This document shows, in pieces, positions 1 to 8,058 of a stretch of DNA of 64,000 bases. The translations under genes and the position numbers were made by a program. The stretch is from JAPLUA01 sp964625855 (lineage in GTDB: Bacteria > Verrucomicrobiota > Verrucomicrobiia > Limisphaerales > UBA8199): positions 111,041 through 175,040 of the forward strand of contig CAZVFC010000016.1 in the NCBI GenBank assembly GCA_964625855.1, read 5' to 3'. Under the pieces are notes generated by a model, which ran no database searches, had not been told where the DNA came from, and saw nothing but the letters and a program-made list of their open reading frames with translations. Each line of letters begins with the position of its first letter. Positions within the stretch are counted from its first letter, which is position 1.

Positions 1-2
1 TT

Positions 3-1109
3 GACGCCCACCTGGACCTGGCGTGGAACGCCCTCTACTTCAACCGCAACCTGCTGGCCAGCGTACCCGAGGTGCGGCAGGCGGAAGCGGGGATGAAGGA
101 CGAGCCCGCGCGCGGCCGGAACACCATCACTTTGCCCGAATTGCGGCGGGCCAATGTGGGTGTCTGCCTGGCGACCCTCATGGGCCGCAGCGGACCTGAG
201 CAGCCTGCGCGCGCGGCAGTCAAGCGCACCGACCTGGATTACGCCACCCAGATGATTACTTGCGCGCACGCCAAGGGGCAGCTCGCCTATTACCGGCTGC
301 TCGAGCAGCAGGGGCACCTGCGGTTCATCACGACGCGAGGGCAACTGAAATCCCATTGGGCCGAATGGCTCAAATCCCCATCCGCCACGCCGCTGGGGGT
401 CCTTCTCAGCATGGAGGGCGCCGACTCGATCCTCGAGCCGCGCCAGGTGGAGTCCTGGTGGGCGGATGGTTTGCGCGTAGTCGGGCCGGTGCATTACGGG
501 AGGAGCCAGTATGCGCACGGCACCTCGACGGACGGTCCACTCAGCGACACGGGCGTTGAACTGCTCAAGGAGTTCACGCGCTTCGGGATAGTTCTCGACG
601 TGACGCACCTCTCCGACCAATCACTGGCGCACGCCCTGGAGGTCTATTCCGGCCCGCTCCTGGCCAGTCATCACAACTGCCGCAGCCTCGTCCCCGGCGA
701 TCGGCAGTTGACCGACGAGCAAATACGCCGCTTGATTGAGCGCGGAGCTGTCATCGGTGCCGCCTTCGATTCGTGGATGCTCTATCCAGGTTGGAAGCGC
801 GGTGAAACCAGCCGCGAGGTGGTCGGCATCGAAGCCGTGGCGGACCACATTGACCACATCAGCCAACTCGCCGGCTCGGCCACCCATTGCGCCCTCGGGA
901 CGGACCTCGATGGCGGCTTTGGCACGGAACAATCGCCGCGCGACCTCGACACCTACAGCGACGTCCACAAGCTCGAAGAGATCCTGGCGCGGCGGGGTTA
1001 CCGGGACACCGATATTGATGCAGTCTTTCACGGCAACTGGCTTCGCCTGTTTAGCGAGGCGCTGCCGGAAGACGCGCCGCGAATTCACGACCTGCCCAAT
1101 GCCGCATGA
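3..1109 (+). CDS. Membrane dipeptidase, peptidase family M19 (5' partial)
   Basis: Zinc-dependent dipeptidase of the renal/microsomal dipeptidase family, which cleaves dipeptides and in bacteria often D-amino-acid or cell-wall-derived dipeptides. The reading frame is open from the window edge and opens with DAHLD, the family HxD zinc pair, so the gene begins before base 1 and the GTG at 72 is not its start. Other family residues are visible: the bridging Glu in SMEGAD (about nt 409-426), the His pair in ASHHNCR (about nt 660-680) and the Asp in LGTDLDGGF near the C-terminus. The stop at 1107-1109 overlaps the ATG of the next gene (1106), suggesting co-transcription with the large amidase-like protein, which would fit a peptidoglycan-peptide scavenging role (inference). 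Confidence 0.93.
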   Translation, partial: DAHLDLAWNALYFNRNLLASVPEVRQAEAGMKDEPARGRNTITLPELRRANVGVCLATLMGRSGPEQPARAAVKRTDLDYATQMITCAHAKGQLAYYRLLEQQGHLRFITTRGQLKSHWAEWLKSPSATPLGVLLSMEGADSILEPRQVESWWADGLRVVGPVHYGRSQYAHGTSTDGPLSDTGVELLKEFTRFGIVLDVTHLSDQSLAHALEVYSGPLLASHHNCRSLVPGDRQLTDEQIRRLIERGAVIGAAFDSWMLYPGWKRGETSREVVGIEAVADHIDHISQLAGSATHCALGTDLDGGFGTEQSPRDLDTYSDVHKLEEILARRGYRDTDIDAVFHGNWLRLFSEALPEDAPRIHDLPNAA

Positions 1110-3874
1110 AAATATACCAATCCATAATCGCATTCGCACTGCTGCTAAGCGGCGGTCTTCCAGCTCCGGCGACCCAGGAGGAACGAGCGTTGCCCGAGAC
1201 GCGCTATCTCGAGTCCGTCCGCGGTCCGGCGCCGGATAGCGTGCCGCTTACGGCGGGATTGGACAAGCCGGCCAGCGGCCCCAAGGCCACCACAGGCCCA
1301 ATTGCACCAGCGGGAACTCAGCCGGCGGGGGCTTTATCGGGCCGGGTCGTGTTCACCAGCGCGGGCCACGGCTTGGCGTGGGTGAACTCGGCTTGGACAA
1401 CCGGCCGCGGCCTAACCTGGGAGATGGTCGAGGACTACGGGAACATAGACCAGATGAATATGTTCGCTTACTACTGCTTCAACGCGGGAGCCACGGTGGT
1501 CGCCTTTCGCCCGATCGGCAATCAAACGAACGAGGTGGTGCTGGACAACGACGATCCGGCGGTGACCTATAGCGGTTCCTGGTTCGACAGCGTGTTCACT
1601 AATTACTATGGCAGCCCGGGCGATGTCCCCTACCGCTACGCCGCCCTGGCGCCGACCGAGACGGCGGTCGCCGCCTACACACCGACGATCTCTGCGACCG
1701 GCTTCTACCCGGTTTACACTTGGGCATGGCACGCGACCAATCGCACCAGCCAGCTCTACCGGATACGGCATACCGGGGGTGAATCGCAGGTCCGCATACC
1801 GCACCATCTGGTCGGAGGCGGCTGGGTTTATCTTGGAACCTATTACTTCGACGCGGGCAGTAACGCGGCCAGTGGCGCGGTGCTCATCAGCAACCTGGAA
1901 CCGAGCCCGACGATCGGCAGTGTGGTCATTGCGGATGCGATTCGCTTCGGCAATGGCATGGGCTCGATTGACCGTGGAGGCGGAGTCTCCGGCCATCCCA
2001 GGGAGCACGAATGCTCGCGGTACTGGGTGCAGAGCAGCATTGGCCGCGGGTCGCCCACCACCGTTTACGACGACCCAGCGTCCATTGATTCCGATGACAA
2101 TGTCAGCACCCCCACCCGGATGGCCCGGGAGATGAACGAGGAAGCCTCGGGCAACCTCTACCAGCGGATTTACGTCGGGTTCCATTCCAACGCCGCAGGT
2201 TCGGCCACGAACAGCACCGCGCGCGGCGACATCGGGCTCTACAACAATACCAGCCTGTTTCCCGGCACAGCCACCTCGAACCAATTCCGCCTGGCGGAAA
2301 TCATCGCCACCAATGTGAACAATGCCTTGAAGCGGGTGACCGTGCCTCCCTTCGAGGTGGGTTGGAACAACAACCGCTCGAGCCTGACTTACGCTCGGAC
2401 CGATTACGCCTTCGGTGAAATTCGCGGGGACCGGATCGGCTACGAAATGGATGCGACGATCATCGAGGTCGCCTTCCACGACAATGCCTACGATGCCGCG
2501 TTGATGCGTGACCCGAAGTTCCGCAATTGGGTCGCCCGCGCCTCGTATCAGGCAGTGGTCCGCTATATGAGCCAATTTGACGCCGTGCCGCTGAACTTCC
2601 TGCCGGAACCGCCGCGAAATGTGCGGGCAGTCGCAGCCACCCAAGGCATCCAGGTTCGCTGGGATGCGCCCGCCGCGGAATTCTCAACCGGTAACCCCAC
2701 CGGATTCGTGATATACCACTCCACGGACGGCTACGGCTTCGGGAATCCCGCCGCCGTGGCCGGCGCGGGTGCGACTTCAATCGAGTTCACCAACCTCCTT
2801 AACGACACCGACTACTACTTTCGGGTGGCGGCAGTTAATGCGGGAGGCGAATCCTTCCCCTCGGAGACCGTCGGCTGCCGGCGCGCCTCAAACCCGGAGC
2901 ACTCCCGGGTGCTCTTCGTGAACGGCTTTGATCGGTTCGACCGCACCACCAATCTCCGGCAGACCCCCACCGGCCCTTACGCGCCCCCGGGAAATACCGG
3001 AACGATGGAGCGCGTCCTGCCGCGAGCCAACAATTCCTTCGACTACGTGGTGCAACACGGTAAGGCGATCAGCGCCGCTGGGATGCCGTTTGATTCCTGC
3101 TCGCGGTCTTCCGTGACAAACGGGCAGATGGTTCTCACCAACTATCAGATCGTGGTCTGGGCTTGTGGTCAAAGTCTCACAAACACCTTCCGGGCGCTCG
3201 AACGCAATGCCGTGATCGCGTTCCAGAACGCCGGCGGCCACCTGTTTGTCTCGGGATCGGAAGTGGCTTGGGACTTGGATCGTGCTTCCGGGCCCGGCGC
3301 CCTTGATCGCGCATTCCTGAATAATCAACTCCATGCCGATCTGGGCCCTGACTCGAATAACAATTCCTCGAACTGCACCTTTACCGCCGTCACGGGCTCG
3401 GTTTTCACAGGTAACCCCGACGGTTTCTTTGATGATGGAAGCCAAGGGGTTTACTGGGTGAAGACACCGGATGCGCTTGTGCCAGTGGGAAGCGGCACCA
3501 AGGCCGCCCTGCTGTATGGGGGCGGAGGAGGAAAGGTCGCAGGGATTCAATACGCGGGCGCGTCGGGCGGAAGAGTCATCTACTGGGGGTTTCCCTTCGA
3601 GACGGTGACTGATCCCGGGACTCGGGCCGCCTACATGTCTGACGTTCTGCAATTCTTTGCCCGGCTGCCTGGTTTCGAGCTGGTTACAATCGGCCCGGGA
3701 CCTTCGCTGCGGCTGCGGCTCAACGGTGATCCAGGTCAATACATCATCCAGACCAGCCCAGACCTGCTCGACTGGGCGCCATGGACCAATGTGACGCTGG
3801 GGTTGCAGCCCGTCGAAGTCCTTGACCATTCGTTCACGAATTCGCCCTGCCGTTTCTATAGGGCCCTGCGCTGA
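1106..3874 (+). CDS. Secreted Amidase_3-like N-acetylmuramoyl-L-alanine amidase with inserted golvesin-type domain, FN3 and C-terminal module
   Basis: 922 aa with an N-terminal signal peptide (IIAFALLLSGGLPAPA). The zinc amidase core can be traced in four pieces: VVFTSAGHG (His88), WEMVEDYGN (Glu106/109), YVGFHSNA (His360) and ATIIEVAFHDN (Glu454). Between the second and third pieces, about residues 145-285, sits a beta-rich domain with TGGESQVRIPHH and GSVVIADAIRFG, typical of golvesin/xanthan-lyase-type binding domains. A fibronectin type III domain follows (about 500-590), then an alpha/beta domain starting RVLFVNGFDRFDRTTN, and a C-terminal module ending RFYRALR. The expected role is cleavage of the lactyl-amide bond in peptidoglycan outside the cytoplasm; substrate is unproven. 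A longer paralogue lies at 22945-27021. It overlaps the M19 dipeptidase by 4 nt. Confidence 0.85.
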   Translation: MKIYQSIIAFALLLSGGLPAPATQEERALPETRYLESVRGPAPDSVPLTAGLDKPASGPKATTGPIAPAGTQPAGALSGRVVFTSAGHGLAWVNSAWTTGRGLTWEMVEDYGNIDQMNMFAYYCFNAGATVVAFRPIGNQTNEVVLDNDDPAVTYSGSWFDSVFTNYYGSPGDVPYRYAALAPTETAVAAYTPTISATGFYPVYTWAWHATNRTSQLYRIRHTGGESQVRIPHHLVGGGWVYLGTYYFDAGSNAASGAVLISNLEPSPTIGSVVIADAIRFGNGMGSIDRGGGVSGHPREHECSRYWVQSSIGRGSPTTVYDDPASIDSDDNVSTPTRMAREMNEEASGNLYQRIYVGFHSNAAGSATNSTARGDIGLYNNTSLFPGTATSNQFRLAEIIATNVNNALKRVTVPPFEVGWNNNRSSLTYARTDYAFGEIRGDRIGYEMDATIIEVAFHDNAYDAALMRDPKFRNWVARASYQAVVRYMSQFDAVPLNFLPEPPRNVRAVAATQGIQVRWDAPAAEFSTGNPTGFVIYHSTDGYGFGNPAAVAGAGATSIEFTNLLNDTDYYFRVAAVNAGGESFPSETVGCRRASNPEHSRVLFVNGFDRFDRTTNLRQTPTGPYAPPGNTGTMERVLPRANNSFDYVVQHGKAISAAGMPFDSCSRSSVTNGQMVLTNYQIVVWACGQSLTNTFRALERNAVIAFQNAGGHLFVSGSEVAWDLDRASGPGALDRAFLNNQLHADLGPDSNNNSSNCTFTAVTGSVFTGNPDGFFDDGSQGVYWVKTPDALVPVGSGTKAALLYGGGGGKVAGIQYAGASGGRVIYWGFPFETVTDPGTRAAYMSDVLQFFARLPGFELVTIGPGPSLRLRLNGDPGQYIIQTSPDLLDWAPWTNVTLGLQPVEVLDHSFTNSPCRFYRALR

Positions 3875-4156
3875 GGCAATTCCCGCCTAACCGTCGGGGA
3901 GCGCGGCCTTGACACCACCCCGGGACCAACCACGGCGACGCGACGGCGATCCCCCACCGGGGTATGACCGTGGCCACACGGTGGTCTGACCGGCCCTCCC
4001 GGCAGGAAGGATGAGCCGTAATTTGTCACACAATTGTAACATTCTTTGGATTGGCAAGAGCCGCCGGACTGCCTAAAAGGATGACGGATGAGCCGTCGCC
4101 TGAAGGCGTTTCTAGCCGCCGGATGGCATTAGTTAACGTCGCACCAAGAGCCGATT
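3875..4156. other. Intergenic region, candidate promoter of the coiled-coil gene
   Basis: 282 bp without a convincing gene. It is GC-rich at first, with short inverted repeats around CCACCGG and CCGTGGCCACACGG, and turns AT-richer from about 4015, where the PHO-like direct repeat at 4024-4041 lies. Nothing else supported was seen. Confidence 0.6.
4024..4041 (+). promoter_or_regulatory. Candidate PHO box upstream of the coiled-coil gene
   Basis: TGTCACACAATTGTAACA contains GTCAC and GTAAC whose first bases are exactly 11 bp apart, the spacing of PhoB direct repeats. It is the closest match to the site at 7981. The next start codon is 115 bp downstream. The assignment rests on recurrence of the pattern before phosphate genes in this window, not on an experiment. 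Confidence 0.5.
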
Positions 4157-4600
4157 ATGAAACTGAACGACCTCAAGAAGGCTGGAGCCAAGGCCCACCG
4201 GGAACTCCAACTCGCTGAGCGCAAGGCGGAAGAGCTTCAACGCAAGGCCATGGCAGCCAAGGCATTGGCGGAGCAGGCCCGCCTCAAGCACAAACGTGCC
4301 CGGAAGGCGGCCAAGCAGGCCAAGCATTTGACCCTGGCAGCGGAAGAACAGGTGCGCGATCAACTTCGCGTTTGGGAGAAGGCCCAGAAACGTCTGGGCA
4401 AAGCTCTGAAGAAAGCGGCAAAGTCCAGGAAGAGTAAGGCGCAGCGCCCCGCCCTGGCCACCAGTGCACCCCGGCAAGCCACCCCGGCAGCTAGCCGGAA
4501 ACCTGGCGCACCGTTAACTCGGAAGCCAATCCCCGCCAGCCAGCCCCAACCGGCTGCGTCCAGCGCCCCACCGCCCAAGCTGTCCAGCCCACAAGGTTGA
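4157..4600 (+). CDS. Lys/Ala-rich coiled-coil protein (histone H1-like tail)
   Basis: 147 aa, no signal peptide. Residues 1-95 are a highly charged Ala/Lys/Glu/Gln helix (repeated KAEE, QAKHLT, KKAAK) predicted to form a long coiled coil; residues 100-147 are a basic Ala/Pro/Lys tail of low complexity. No enzyme motif is present. Such proteins are usually described as histone-like or phasin/granule-associated. A possible AAGAG ribosome site lies just upstream of the ATG, and a PHO-like repeat lies 115 bp upstream. A role in binding polyphosphate or DNA during phosphate stress is possible but is only inference. A strong hairpin at 4795 would end the transcript. Confidence 0.7.
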   Translation: MKLNDLKKAGAKAHRELQLAERKAEELQRKAMAAKALAEQARLKHKRARKAAKQAKHLTLAAEEQVRDQLRVWEKAQKRLGKALKKAAKSRKSKAQRPALATSAPRQATPAASRKPGAPLTRKPIPASQPQPAASSAPPPKLSSPQG

Positions 4601-4904
4601 GCCGTCCGGCCCCTGAGCGGCGTCAACACCAGAGGACAACCGACCGACCCGCGGTTGCCCATGCCGTGCCTGCAAACCGCGGCGGTACGGAGGAGCCGAT
4701 TTCACCTGCACGTCACTTGATAGCCGTGGATTCGTAACCTTGTTGCTCAATAGTTGCCTGCGGGGAGGTTAGCTGGAAACGAGCCGATACGTCGTGCCGC
4801 CGGGAAAGCCTTCCCGGCGGCATCCCTTTCTCTTCGTCGCCAGATTTTAACACGTCGGCCGCGCGACTGACACGCGGCCATGCGAGGTTTGGGGCATCCT
4901 GTTT
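4601..4904. other. Intergenic region between small genes
   Basis: 304 bp with no gene I can support. It holds the terminator-like hairpin at 4795-4834; the rest shows only GC-rich sequence and a short imperfect inverted repeat near 4855-4883. Confidence 0.6.
4795..4834 (+). terminator. Intrinsic terminator-like hairpin
   Basis: A perfect 12-bp stem, TGCCGCCGGGAA with TTCCCGGCGGCA, around a 4-nt loop (AGCC), followed by the pyrimidine tract TCCCTTTCTCTT. It lies 195 bp after the coiled-coil gene, before the next plus-strand gene. Confidence 0.65.
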
Positions 4905-5201
4905 ATGCAAGACCGTGGAAGACCAGATGGGTTCGATTGTCGTGTGGCGGCGACCTTTGCACTGCTCAAGCAACGCCTGCTGCTAGAGCGCTTGAATGAA
5001 ACGCCGGAGTCCGAGACACACGCTCTGATAATGCAGCAGGCCAATGAAGCGGCGCTGCTGGCGTGGCAATCTGGCTATCCCCTGCTAAGCTTTCCTTCCC
5101 TGTTCGAGGAAAGGGCCACTGCTGCGGCCGAACAGGCCCGCCGCCAGGCACGTCGGTATTGGGACGGTTTCGAGTCTGCAACATCTGCCCGCGCCGCATG
5201 A
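4905..5201 (+). CDS. Small conserved-looking hypothetical protein
   Basis: 98 aa, no signal or membrane segment. The middle (residues 45-75) reads QANEAALLAWQSGYPLLSFP and then LFEERA, followed by an Ala/Arg-rich helix. I recall similar short proteins with an ANEAA...W...PLL.FP.L.EE core in verrucomicrobial genomes, but no function is known to me. The ATG at 4905 is the first in frame; no strong ribosome site is visible. Composition agrees with coding use and no competing frame is better. Confidence 0.55.
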   Translation: MQDRGRPDGFDCRVAATFALLKQRLLLERLNETPESETHALIMQQANEAALLAWQSGYPLLSFPSLFEERATAAAEQARRQARRYWDGFESATSARAA

Positions 5202-5439
5202 AGCCATCGGCCGCGGTGGAGAGGTTGCGGGCCAACTCTCATGTCACCTGTTCGTTACCAGCTTGTTGCCGTCCTGTCATTTGCTCTCGGTCGCGCGCGG
5301 CCATATTCTGGTTGTAAGAAATGCTGGCGCGTGACGAAGCACGTCGGTTGCCTGGCGAACAACGGCCAGAGTCATGGTGGGCCGTTGCCCCGTCAGGTTG
5401 CCCGTTCTCTGTGCCGGCCTTTCGAAGAATAGGTTCCTC

Positions 5440-5652
5440 ATGCCTAACGGACAATTACAACTGGGTTTCCAAAGCCTGCCATACGGCGCGCAGCTCCGGC
5501 CCCGCGAGCGGAAGTTGAACCGTGCGCACTGGTGGTTTGGCCGCATGCGCCAAGCGGTTGAGCAACCCTTCGACTGGGCGTTACCCCGGCGGCCTCTGCG
5601 CCGCAGGGCCTGGATGCCAGACGAAGCGGAACCGCCGCAGGTGCCCGGCTGA
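5440..5652 (+). CDS. Small basic hypothetical protein (WWFxRMRQ motif)
   Basis: 70 aa starting MPNGQLQLGF, with a basic central helix containing RAHWWFGRMRQAV and a Pro-rich tail. The frame is open further upstream to 5374, but the protein-like part begins at the ATG 5440. Short proteins with a similar NGQLQLxF start and HWWFxRMRQ core occur, as far as I recall, in related verrucomicrobia, often near other small hypothetical genes; the function is unknown. No domain or catalytic motif is visible. Confidence 0.5.
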   Translation: MPNGQLQLGFQSLPYGAQLRPRERKLNRAHWWFGRMRQAVEQPFDWALPRRPLRRRAWMPDEAEPPQVPG

Positions 5653-5802
5653 CCCAAGCGCCGCCCTGACACGGACGGTCGAAGCCGCAGCGCGGATTTG
5701 CCAATCGGCTCAGCGGGTGGCCTTTCCTCGCCCCTGCTTTTCCATGGATACCTGTCTTCCTTTCCGCGATTCTTGTCGCAACGAATCAAGCGGATTCGGT
5801 CA

Positions 5803-6246
5803 ATGAAGAAAGCTTACGGCGGAGTCGTAATCAACGCGAGCGGCCAAGTGTTGCTGCGGGAGCCAGCCGGTCACTACAAAGGTGACTTTTGGACGCTGCC
5901 AAAGGGCAAGCCCGAATCCGGTGAATCTCCGGAACAAACCGCCATGGGCGAGGTGCTTGAAGAAACCGGCTACCGGGCGGAGATCATCGGTAAGATCCCC
6001 GGCTCCTTCGATGGCTCCCGCACCAGCAACGAGTACTTCCTGATGGTCCCCCTCGAAGATACGGACCACTTCGACGGGGAAACCCAGGCGATCCGATGGG
6101 CCAGCGCCAAGGAGGCGCGACGACTCATCCAACTCAATTTGAAGCCCAAGCGCCGGCGGCGTGACCTGCGGGTTCTAAAATCAGCCCTGTCGCTCCTCCG
6201 ATCTTTGGAGCCCAGTCTTTCCCCGAGCGATCTGGCTCAACTATAA
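5803..6246 (+). CDS. NUDIX hydrolase
   Basis: 147 aa from ATG 5803 (MKKAYGGVVIN); the frame is open to 5698 but the upstream part is not protein-like. NUDIX enzymes hydrolyse nucleoside diphosphates linked to another moiety. The box is present as GKPESGE, 7 residues, then GEVLEETGY: spacing and the metal-binding Glu residues match GX5EX7REUXEEXGU, but the usual Arg is Gly. WTLPKGKPE and the late tail RRRRDLRVLKSALSLL are also seen. The substrate cannot be read from the sequence. It converges with the alkaline phosphatase gene with 1 nt between the stops. Confidence 0.9.
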   Translation: MKKAYGGVVINASGQVLLREPAGHYKGDFWTLPKGKPESGESPEQTAMGEVLEETGYRAEIIGKIPGSFDGSRTSNEYFLMVPLEDTDHFDGETQAIRWASAKEARRLIQLNLKPKRRRRDLRVLKSALSLLRSLEPSLSPSDLAQL

Positions 6247-6247
6247 C

Positions 6248-7765
6248 TCAAGCAGGCTGGCGCTCCCGAACCGCGTCAATTTGGATTGGCAGCGACGGGT
6301 TCTGAAAGTCCACGCCGGCAAGCTGGGTGTAGTGCCGGAACAAGGCCACGTTCTGAAAGAACCCGCGAAAACGTTCCGCCCCCGGCCCGAGCGCCACCAC
6401 GGGCACAAAGTCGGATGTGTGCGCCAGCGAAGTCCAGCCGATGCCGATGTGGTTGGCCATGAACTGGGCCAATTGGAACTCGCCGTTGTTCGCCAGTTCG
6501 TAGAGGGCGTCCCCCTTGCCGGCAAAGAACCGATGCAGTCGCAACGCCTGAGCTTCACTCACAGGAAAAGTTGTGCCCGCCTTGATGATCGCCGCCAGCC
6601 GGGCCGGTTCAACCAGGCCCGCGGTTGACGCCTCGACTTCCAGCATATCCTCCGAGTCGCTCTCGGGCAGACCATAGATGCGACGGAGCATCCATTCGTG
6701 GGAACGCCGCACGTTCGTGATCTGGCGAAAAAGCGTCGAGGACAGGCCGTAGCCCTTGCCTGTGCCGTTGAGACCCGGGTTGCCCGTGCCATGGTCCGTG
6801 GTAACGACCAACAAGGTGTCGGGGTGCTCCCGGCGGAACGCCAGGCAGAGCGCCAGTGCGTCGTCGAAAGCGATCTGGTCGTGGAAGGCGCCTGCCGCGT
6901 CATTCAAGTGTGCCGCGTGATCCACGCGCCCGCCTTCGATTTGAAGGATGAAATGTTTCTCGCGCCTCAGCTTGTGCAAGGCCGAGCTCGTCATGTCAGC
7001 CAGGGTTGGCACGGTCGCCTTCAACCGGAGATCGGCCAGATGGTCAAGGCTGAACGGCAGGTGACTCGGACTGAACGTGCCAAACCAAGGCTTGTCCGCC
7101 GCAGCGGCCGCCAAATCGGCCTTGGTATGGACCACTTGATAGCCCGCGTTGGCAAACTCAGTGGGTAGATCGCGTCCATCCACCCGCGAACTGGCCGTGA
7201 AGAACCGCGAGCCGCCACCGAGCAGGACTTCGATGCGCCGTTCCAGCATTTGGCCTGCAATCGTCTCGGCCTGCGAGCGCTTGGCAACGTTGACCGCGAA
7301 GCCCGCAGGCGTGGCATGGGTGAGTTCCGTCGTGGTGACCAGGCCGCGCTTCCAGCCCGCGTCCCGGAGCAGTTCGTAGAGCGGGGTGAGTTTGCGGCCG
7401 TCGGGAAGCATGTTCAATGCACCGTTCATCACCCGTGAGCCTGAGGCCCAGGCCGATGAACTGGCCGCGGAATCCGTGACCAGCGAATTGAGCGAACGCA
7501 CGTTCATCAACCCTGTCGTGGCAGCGGGATCGCTGCAAAGCTTGATCCACTCCAGGCCGCGGTCGCGCGTGAATTGAGAAAGATGTTCCGCGCAACTCAG
7601 CGTGCCCTGGCTCATGCCGTCGGCGACCAGGTGGATGATGTGGCGGGGACGGTCCCCCGGCTGAAAAGATACTTCTGACGACGCGCGGACGGCAGCAGGG
7701 GCGACTGCTATGCCCGCAACCAGAGATCCAGACCGGGTGAAGAACGACCTTCGACTTAGATTCAT
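6248..7765 (-). CDS. phoA: Tat-exported alkaline phosphatase
   Basis: 505 aa of the alkaline phosphatase superfamily, releasing inorganic phosphate from phosphomonoesters outside the cytoplasm. The N-terminus has a twin-arginine signal (SRRSFF, then a hydrophobic stretch GSLVAGIAVAPAAVRA). Metal and catalytic residues: VADGMSQG (Asp49), VTDSAASSSAW (Asp98, nucleophile Ser99), QIEGGRVDHAAH and TTDHGTGNPG. Length is normal for the family. A PHO-like repeat (7810-7827, minus orientation) ends 44 bp before the start codon, supporting induction by phosphate limitation. It is one of several phosphatases in the window (HAD proteins, a purple-acid-phosphatase-like protein). Confidence 0.95.
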   Translation of the reverse strand: MNLSRRSFFTRSGSLVAGIAVAPAAVRASSEVSFQPGDRPRHIIHLVADGMSQGTLSCAEHLSQFTRDRGLEWIKLCSDPAATTGLMNVRSLNSLVTDSAASSSAWASGSRVMNGALNMLPDGRKLTPLYELLRDAGWKRGLVTTTELTHATPAGFAVNVAKRSQAETIAGQMLERRIEVLLGGGSRFFTASSRVDGRDLPTEFANAGYQVVHTKADLAAAAADKPWFGTFSPSHLPFSLDHLADLRLKATVPTLADMTSSALHKLRREKHFILQIEGGRVDHAAHLNDAAGAFHDQIAFDDALALCLAFRREHPDTLLVVTTDHGTGNPGLNGTGKGYGLSSTLFRQITNVRRSHEWMLRRIYGLPESDSEDMLEVEASTAGLVEPARLAAIIKAGTTFPVSEAQALRLHRFFAGKGDALYELANNGEFQLAQFMANHIGIGWTSLAHTSDFVPVVALGPGAERFRGFFQNVALFRHYTQLAGVDFQNPSLPIQIDAVRERQPA

Positions 7766-7809
7766 GATCGCACTCTAGCGCGGCGCCGCAGTGCCTCAAC
7801 CGACGATTG

Positions 7810-7827
7810 GGTTACATTTTGATGACC
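7810..7827 (-). promoter_or_regulatory. Candidate PHO box of the alkaline phosphatase gene
   Basis: Read on the minus strand it is GGTCATCAAAATGTAACC: GTCAT and GTAAC 11 bp apart with an A-rich centre, resembling the E. coli PHO box layout. It is 44 bp upstream of the alkaline phosphatase start codon. Confidence 0.55.
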
Positions 7828-7980
7828 ACCTTCACGGAATCAGATCGCGCAGCCCTCAATTCAAACCACCTTCGCCAAAGCCGGCGCCGAGTGCCCTGCG
7901 GGCGTTTCAGCGCTGCCTCACGAAGTCCGACACCAGAGGCACAAGCTGGCCCCCAGCTCCGTGGAGCGGTGTTTCCTTTT

Positions 7981-7998
7981 CGTCACCTAATCGTAACC
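7981..7998 (+). promoter_or_regulatory. Candidate PHO box upstream of the two-module protein
   Basis: CGTCACCTAATCGTAACC: GTCAC and GTAAC 11 bp apart, 60 bp before the ATG at 8059. Together with the site at 7810 in the opposite orientation it makes this a divergent, probably phosphate-controlled promoter region. Confidence 0.5.
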
Positions 7999-8058
7999 AG
8001 ACCTCCGTTGATGGCGCAGTCAACTCGCTCTAGATTTCCGCGCATCGCTTTCTATAAG

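Noticed and set aside
1412..2644. Long antisense frame inside the first amidase gene
   Set aside because: No domain similarity; explained by high GC codon use on the opposite strand. The same holds for other antisense frames in large genes.
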